Below, piece by piece: positions 59,610 through 64,000 of a stretch of DNA of 64,000 nt. How positions within the stretch are numbered: position 1 is the stretch's first letter; each line of letters begins with the position of its first letter. The notes under the pieces are model-generated. The model was given only the letters and a program-made list of their open reading frames with translations, was not told the origin of the DNA and did no database searches. This stretch comes from an uncultured Pelagibacteraceae bacterium (GTDB lineage: Bacteria; Pseudomonadota; Alphaproteobacteria; Pelagibacterales; Pelagibacteraceae): the NCBI GenBank assembly GCA_902560805.1, contig CACENW010000001.1:186001-250000 (forward strand), read 5' to 3'. A program made the position numbers and the translations under genes.

Positions 59610-60761
59610 ATGTCTAAAGTATTTGATTTATTTATAATTGGTGGTGGTATAAACGGCGCAGGTATTGCAAGGGATGCTGCTGGGAGAGGTTTATCTGTAT
59701 GTTTGGCAGATAAAGGAGAAATAGGTGGTGCAACTTCTTCTTGGTCTACAAAATTAATTCATGGTGGACTTCGTTATTTAGAAAATTATGAATTTAAATT
59801 AGTAAGAGAGTCACTTAAAGAAAGAGAAATCGTTTACAAAATTGCAAAAAATATCTCAAGACCAATTCCATTTATTATTCCACATACTGATAAAATTAGA
59901 CCAGCCTGGTTAATTAAATTTGGTTTGTTTTTGTACGACAATTTAGGTGGAAAAACCAATATTCCAAAATCAAAAGCATTTGATCTTAATAAAAAATTTC
60001 CAAATATTCTAAAAGAAAAATACAAAACTGGTTTTCAATATTTTGATATTCAAATTGATGATAAAAAATTAACAAAACTAAATGCTCAAGATGCAAAAAG
60101 ATACAAAGCCAAGATTTTAGAATATAACAAAGTTAAAAAAGCTGAAATTAATAATAATGAGTGGGTCATAAGTCTTCAAAATGGAAAAAAAATAAAATCA
60201 AAAGTTTTGATCAATGCATCTGGCCCATGGATAAATGAGACTTTAAATAAAAATATAAAAATAAAATCTAAAAATAAAATAAGATTAGTTAAAGGAAGTC
60301 ACATCATTACTAAGAAACTGTATAAAGAAGATGTTGCATTTACTTTTCAAAATACAGATAAAAGAATAATATTTGTAATTCCTTACAAAAAACATTTTTC
60401 ATTAATTGGAACAACCGAAGTGGAAGTCAAATCCCCAGAAAATAATGGAATATCAAATCAAGAAATTCAATATTTAATTAAATCAGTAAATAATTATTTA
60501 AAAAAACAAATTAGCAAAAAAGATATAGTGGATACTTATTCAGGAATAAGGCCTCTAATAGAGGATTTTAAAGAGGCCTCAAAAGTTACTAGGGATTATA
60601 TTTTTGATTTACACATTGTGAAAAAATTACCTCTTTTAAATATTTATGGAGGAAAACTTACTACATATAGAAAGTTATCTGAAAAAGTCCTAATAGACCT
60701 TAAAAAGTTTTTACCCAAAACAAAAAAAGGCCCATGGACAGATAAAAAGAGACTTTTTTAG
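59610..60761 (+). CDS. glpD: FAD-dependent glycerol-3-phosphate dehydrogenase lacking the C-terminal domain
   Basis: The start is ATG 59610; an overlapping TTG at 59607 would add one residue. The 383-residue protein has the GlpD FAD motif FDLFIIGGGINGAGIARDAAGRG, the GGATSSWSTKLIHGGLRYLENYEF signature region, a central NASGPWINE, and DTYSGIRPLI ... NIYGGKLTTYRKLSEKV. It ends at GPWTDKKRLF, where E. coli GlpD continues for more than 100 residues as a helical C-terminal domain. It would oxidise glycerol-3-phosphate to dihydroxyacetone phosphate at the membrane, fitting the ugp uptake genes elsewhere in the window. Confidence 0.85.
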   Translation: MSKVFDLFIIGGGINGAGIARDAAGRGLSVCLADKGEIGGATSSWSTKLIHGGLRYLENYEFKLVRESLKEREIVYKIAKNISRPIPFIIPHTDKIRPAWLIKFGLFLYDNLGGKTNIPKSKAFDLNKKFPNILKEKYKTGFQYFDIQIDDKKLTKLNAQDAKRYKAKILEYNKVKKAEINNNEWVISLQNGKKIKSKVLINASGPWINETLNKNIKIKSKNKIRLVKGSHIITKKLYKEDVAFTFQNTDKRIIFVIPYKKHFSLIGTTEVEVKSPENNGISNQEIQYLIKSVNNYLKKQISKKDIVDTYSGIRPLIEDFKEASKVTRDYIFDLHIVKKLPLLNIYGGKLTTYRKLSEKVLIDLKKFLPKTKKGPWTDKKRLF

Positions 60762-60785
60762 ATTTCCACTGCTATAAAAAAGTGA

Positions 60786-60808
60786 TATCGTTATTTAATA
60801 AAGCGATA
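60786..60808. promoter_or_regulatory. imperfect inverted repeat upstream of the luciferase-like gene
   Basis: TATCG at 60786-60790 and CGATA at 60804-60808 bracket a 13-base AT-rich segment in the 123-base gap after glpD. No U-run follows, so it is more likely an operator or chance than a terminator. Confidence 0.2.
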
Positions 60809-60884
60809 CATAACTCGTCGTTAAAATCAAAGATTTACGAAAGTGGGATCGGTCGTCTTTAAATTAACTTTTAAAGGAGGCTTT

Positions 60885-62054
60885 ATGAAATTTGGTTATT
60901 TTTGTAATACCACAAACTGGACACACAAACCTTATCATCAGCTATTAGATGAAACTAAAGAAATCACAGAATATTGTGATCAAAATAAATGGAATTCAAT
61001 ATGGTTTACAGAGCATCACTTCAATCACGAAGGAATGGAGTCTTGTACAAATCCATTAATGATGGGCGCAGATGCAGCAGCGAGAACAAAAAATATTAGA
61101 ATAGGTCAAGCTGCAAATGTTATTACTTTTCATAATCCGATAAGATTAGCTGAAGATATTGCAACATTAGACCAGCTTTCTAAAGGCAGAGTTGAAGTAG
61201 GTGTAGCAAGAGGAATTTATGGAAGAGAAGCAATAAACTTAAATAAAGAAGCTGATTTAAAAGATCAGGCAAAAAATTTCAGATTATTTTCAGAAACTTT
61301 AGAAGTATTAAAAAAAGCTTGGACTGAAAAATTTTTTAGTCATCGAGGTGAATTTTATACTTATCCATCACCGAATTATGTCTGGCAACACGATATGAGT
61401 CCGCCAAGTGATGAATTTATGAATATGGAAGATAATACTATGAAAAAAATTAGTGTTTTGCCTCATCCGTATCAAGAACCACACCCACCTATTCATCAAG
61501 TTGTTGATGGCATTAGGTCAATTGAGTGGGCTGCTGAGAATAATATTAATATTATTATGTGGATACCAACAGTGAAAGCTTTGAAAGCAAAATTTGAGGC
61601 CTATAAAAATAAAAGATCAGAAGTAACAAAAAAAAATATACCTCTTGGTGAAGGAGTTTCTCTTGTAAGAGATATGTTTGTTGCTGATACAATGGAAGAA
61701 GCAAAAGAAAAAGCTGGTGAACATATGGTGAATTACATGAGATGGGTTTGTCATTGGAGAGGTTTAGGAAATCACATGGATCCAGGTGAAGAATTGCCTG
61801 AAACAAAAGGTAAATTGGATTTATTAAATTATGAATTTTTACACAAAAGAAACATGTTATTTGGAACCCCTGAGTACGTGATAGATAAAATTCATGAATT
61901 AAAATCTGAACTTAACTTACAAAATTTACAAGTTTGGTCTAATTTTCCAGGAGTGAAGCATAAAGATTGTATGAAAAGTATAAAACTTTTCACTGAAAAA
62001 GTTATGCCACATTTTCAGGATGATTTTGACACTGAAGTAAAAAAAGTTTCGTGA
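60885..62054 (+). CDS. LLM-class flavin-dependent monooxygenase
   Basis: The start is taken at ATG 60885 because AAGGAGG lies four bases upstream; an earlier in-frame ATG at 60843 adds 14 residues before this site. The 389-residue protein shows the bacterial-luciferase-like pattern: FGYFCNTTNW at the start, WFTEHHFNHEG, IRIGQAANVITFHNPIRLAEDIATLDQLSKGRVEVGVARG, and a C-terminal FGTPEYVIDKIHEL. Such enzymes use reduced FMN and oxygen. It overlaps the ThDP enzyme gene by four bases and is the first gene of a three-gene run. Substrate unknown. Confidence 0.88.
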   Translation: MKFGYFCNTTNWTHKPYHQLLDETKEITEYCDQNKWNSIWFTEHHFNHEGMESCTNPLMMGADAAARTKNIRIGQAANVITFHNPIRLAEDIATLDQLSKGRVEVGVARGIYGREAINLNKEADLKDQAKNFRLFSETLEVLKKAWTEKFFSHRGEFYTYPSPNYVWQHDMSPPSDEFMNMEDNTMKKISVLPHPYQEPHPPIHQVVDGIRSIEWAAENNINIIMWIPTVKALKAKFEAYKNKRSEVTKKNIPLGEGVSLVRDMFVADTMEEAKEKAGEHMVNYMRWVCHWRGLGNHMDPGEELPETKGKLDLLNYEFLHKRNMLFGTPEYVIDKIHELKSELNLQNLQVWSNFPGVKHKDCMKSIKLFTEKVMPHFQDDFDTEVKKVS

Positions 62055-63754
62055 CAAAAACACGAAAAATTATCAGCGGCGGACAAGCTGCTGTTAAATC
62101 ATTAAAAAAAGAAAAAGTAAAACATGTGTTTGGACTTATTGGTTCAGCTACAATGGAAATGTTTGATGCTTTATATCATGAAAAAAGTATAAAATTTATT
62201 GGAGTTAGAGATGAAAGAACTGGCACCCATATGGCTGATGGTTATGCTAGAGCCTCGAATAAACCTGGAGTAATTATTGCAGGACAAAACGGGCCTGGTG
62301 CAACCAACTTAGTAACAGGAGTAGCACAAGCAAAAGCTGCATTTTCTCCTGTAATAGCAATTGCAGGTTCCTATTCAACTAAAGACAAAATGGAAGATGC
62401 TTTTCAAGGTTTAGATCAACAGTCTTTGTTTGCACCTATTACAAAAAAAACTTGGACAGTAAAAAATTCAAAAATAATTCCAAAAATAATAAGTGATGCT
62501 TTTAATTTGGCAATGAAGCCTCGGAGAGGACCTGTTTGTTTGAATTTACCAAGAAATATATTAGCAGCTTCAAACTCCTATAATATTAATATTAAAAAAC
62601 CATCTTTTGCAAACGAGAGTAAACAGAAAGGAAGTAAAGAAAATATTAAAAAGGCAGCTAAATTAATTAGATCATCAACCTGTTCAGTAATAATTGTTGG
62701 GGCAGGAATTAAGTATAATTCTAGTTTTAAAGAAGTAATAAAATTAGCTGAATTATGTAATATACCTATTGTTACTGCAGCAGGACATGGAGATGCAATT
62801 CCGTTTAATCATAAATTAAATGCTGGGCAAATGGGTCCCAGAGGAAATCCCGTAGCATCCAGATTGGTTAAAAATGCTGATGTAATTTTAGCAATTGGAA
62901 CGCGTTTAGGATTTAATTCAACATTTTACTCTTATGAAAATATTAATAAAAATGCAAAAATTATTCAAATTGAGCTAGAAAAAAAAATGCTAGGAAAATA
63001 TTTTCCAGCAAAATTAAAGATACACGCAGATGCTGCTACAGCAACTAAACAACTTTACGAAGAAATTAGAAAAGAGAAAATTAAATTAAATGTTAAAAAT
63101 TGGACCAACTCTTATTTAAAAGAGAGAAAAGAATATTTATTAAATAGAGATAAAGAAAATTTAGGTCCAAATTTTCCTATACAACCAAAAGGACTCTTCA
63201 AACAATTAAGAAAAGTAATGCCAAAAAACTCAGCAATTACTCTAGATGCTGGAACGTTGTGTTTACAAGCAACAGATGCTTTAGAATACTATAATCCCCC
63301 TTCTCTATTTACACCTTTAGATTTTGGCCTAGTCGGTTTCTCATTTGCTTGTGGACTTGGAGTTAAAGTTGCAAAACCAAAAAAAACAGTTGTAAGTTTG
63401 ATGGGTGATGGTGGCTTTGGAATGACTATTTCTGAATTAAGTACAGCTGTTGAATATGGAATAAATACAACAACAATAGTAATGAATAATAAAAGTTGGG
63501 GGGCAGAGAAAGCTTATCAAAAAGATTTTTTTGGTAAAAGATATTTGGGTGCTGATATAACTAGTCCTTCTTTTGATAAAGTTGCTGAATTATATGGAGC
63601 AAGAGGATTTAAAGTTAAAAAAATCTCTGAAATAAATGAAGCAGTTAGAGCTGCAATCAAAAGTAAAAAACCTTCAGTGATAGATGTTGATGTAGATCCA
63701 AAAGCATTATACAGTTTTAGAAGAGATAGTTTTCAACATAGAATTAAAAAATGA
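62051..63754 (+). CDS. thiamine-diphosphate-dependent enzyme (acetolactate synthase / Xsc-like superfamily)
   Basis: This 567-residue protein starts with GTG overlapping the monooxygenase stop (GTGA). It has the three ThDP-enzyme domains. The catalytic glutamate region is GVRDERTGTHMADGYARAS, the QNGPGATN loop follows, and the ThDP/Mg motif is GDGGFGMTISELSTAVEYGINTTTIVMNN. It is a member of the acetolactate synthase family, but no small regulatory subunit gene is adjacent and the context is not branched-chain synthesis. Decarboxylation or acyl transfer on an unknown 2-keto acid or aldehyde is likely. Confidence 0.85.
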   Translation: MTKTRKIISGGQAAVKSLKKEKVKHVFGLIGSATMEMFDALYHEKSIKFIGVRDERTGTHMADGYARASNKPGVIIAGQNGPGATNLVTGVAQAKAAFSPVIAIAGSYSTKDKMEDAFQGLDQQSLFAPITKKTWTVKNSKIIPKIISDAFNLAMKPRRGPVCLNLPRNILAASNSYNINIKKPSFANESKQKGSKENIKKAAKLIRSSTCSVIIVGAGIKYNSSFKEVIKLAELCNIPIVTAAGHGDAIPFNHKLNAGQMGPRGNPVASRLVKNADVILAIGTRLGFNSTFYSYENINKNAKIIQIELEKKMLGKYFPAKLKIHADAATATKQLYEEIRKEKIKLNVKNWTNSYLKERKEYLLNRDKENLGPNFPIQPKGLFKQLRKVMPKNSAITLDAGTLCLQATDALEYYNPPSLFTPLDFGLVGFSFACGLGVKVAKPKKTVVSLMGDGGFGMTISELSTAVEYGINTTTIVMNNKSWGAEKAYQKDFFGKRYLGADITSPSFDKVAELYGARGFKVKKISEINEAVRAAIKSKKPSVIDVDVDPKALYSFRRDSFQHRIKK

Positions 63755-64000
63755 AATTAGAGCTAAGAAAATTTGCTAAATTCGTAGATAAAACTTTTAT
63801 CGAAGGAGGTAAAGAAGCAAAAGAGCCTGTATTATTGGTATCTGTTGCTGCAGTTTTTAAAAATCCATGGCATGGTCAAGGATTTGTTGAGGACTTAAGA
63901 CCAACTATTTTAGATCTGGCTCCTAAGTTAGGTGATTTACTTGTTCCAGAATTAATAAAAGAAATAGGATCTCCTGAAAAAATATTAGCGTATGGTAAAG
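63751..64000 (+). CDS. DUF1185 (amino acid synthesis family) protein, partial
   Basis: The frame starts with ATG 63751 overlapping the previous stop (ATGA) and runs off the right edge after 83 codons. The visible N-terminus (MKLELRKFAKFVDKTFIEGG, then AAVFKNPWHGQGFVEDLRP and LGDLLVPELIKEIG) matches my recollection of the DUF1185 family. That family often accompanies flavin-dependent oxidoreductases and has no established activity. Confidence 0.7.
   Translation, partial: MKLELRKFAKFVDKTFIEGGKEAKEPVLLVSVAAVFKNPWHGQGFVEDLRPTILDLAPKLGDLLVPELIKEIGSPEKILAYGK

Noticed and set aside
60762..60863. Frame stays open for 33 codons after the glpD stop, possibly a broken C-terminal domain
   Set aside because: The translated stretch (DFHCYKKVISLFNKAIHN...) shows no GlpD C-domain features, and an open run of this length is expected by chance fairly often.
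1..64000. tRNA, rRNA, CRISPR array, insertion sequence, prophage or toxin-antitoxin genes
   Set aside because: No cloverleaf, rRNA block, spaced direct repeats, transposase or phage-like gene was seen on either strand; all gaps are short.

Overview
This is a gene-dense, very AT-rich (about 30% GC by eye) window. Short or overlapping gene junctions (TAATG and ATGA), AGA-dominated arginine codons, no stretch over 300 bases without a gene, and the gene content together point to a streamlined marine alphaproteobacterium of the SAR11 clade (Candidatus Pelagibacter type). I see no tRNA, rRNA, CRISPR array, insertion sequence or prophage. The assignment rests on gene content and base composition, not on a database search.

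Layout. (1) 1-4692, minus strand: a glycine betaine/proline-type ABC importer (proX, proV, proW; proW runs off the left edge). A MORN-repeat protein and an unknown membrane protein sit between proX and proV, and a strong terminator follows proX. (2) 4838-18604, plus strand: a long methylated-amine/nitrogen cluster. It holds a DUF1989-GcvT fusion, a small MarR-like protein, a DAO-family flavoprotein, a glutamine synthetase (GS)-like enzyme, the three glutamate-synthase-like subunits MgsA/B/C, a small unknown protein, an Amt transporter with a tiny membrane protein, a gamma-glutamylmethylamide synthetase-like enzyme and a diaminopropionate ammonia-lyase-like enzyme. This looks like an N-methylglutamate pathway for methylamine, but the usual MgdB/C/D subunits are absent. 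(3) 18610-27485: a photolyase, then a tight minus-strand housekeeping run (CsaA-like, LysE, aconitase, YfgM-like, BamB-like, cupin, ZapE, YjbQ). (4) 27510-35975: ArgE-like deacylase, agmatinase plus aldehyde dehydrogenase, a secreted HExxH protein with a membrane cyclophilin, and a FadB/FadA-type beta-oxidation pair.

(5) 35978-42443, minus: a polyamine-type (Pot) ABC importer in one run with an ectoine-hydrolase-like enzyme (DoeA/EutD family) and an Asp/Glu-racemase-family enzyme (EutA-like). (6) 42501-45766, plus: EamA exporter, beta-hydroxyacid dehydrogenase, second aldehyde dehydrogenase. (7) 45747-52368, minus: a ugp glycerol-3-phosphate/glycerophosphodiester uptake operon with two tandem UgpE-like permeases, UgpQ and a 2H-phosphoesterase-like protein. 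(8) 52491-55972: gamma-butyrobetaine-dioxygenase-like and class II aldolase-like genes on minus, divergent from an orphan ProV ATPase and a betainyl-CoA-thioesterase-like protein, suggesting carnitine/betaine metabolism. (9) 56013-64000, plus: EamA, GMC oxidoreductase, 2OG-Fe(II) oxygenase, a GlpD lacking its C-terminal domain, then a luciferase-like monooxygenase, a ThDP enzyme and a DUF1185 protein (partial at the right edge).

The common theme is import and breakdown of small nitrogen- and phosphorus-containing osmolytes: glycine betaine, methylamines, polyamine- or ectoine-like compounds, glycerophosphodiesters and perhaps carnitine. A recurrent regulatory feature is a hairpin plus U-run just after each substrate-binding-protein gene, which would keep binding protein expression above that of the downstream genes.
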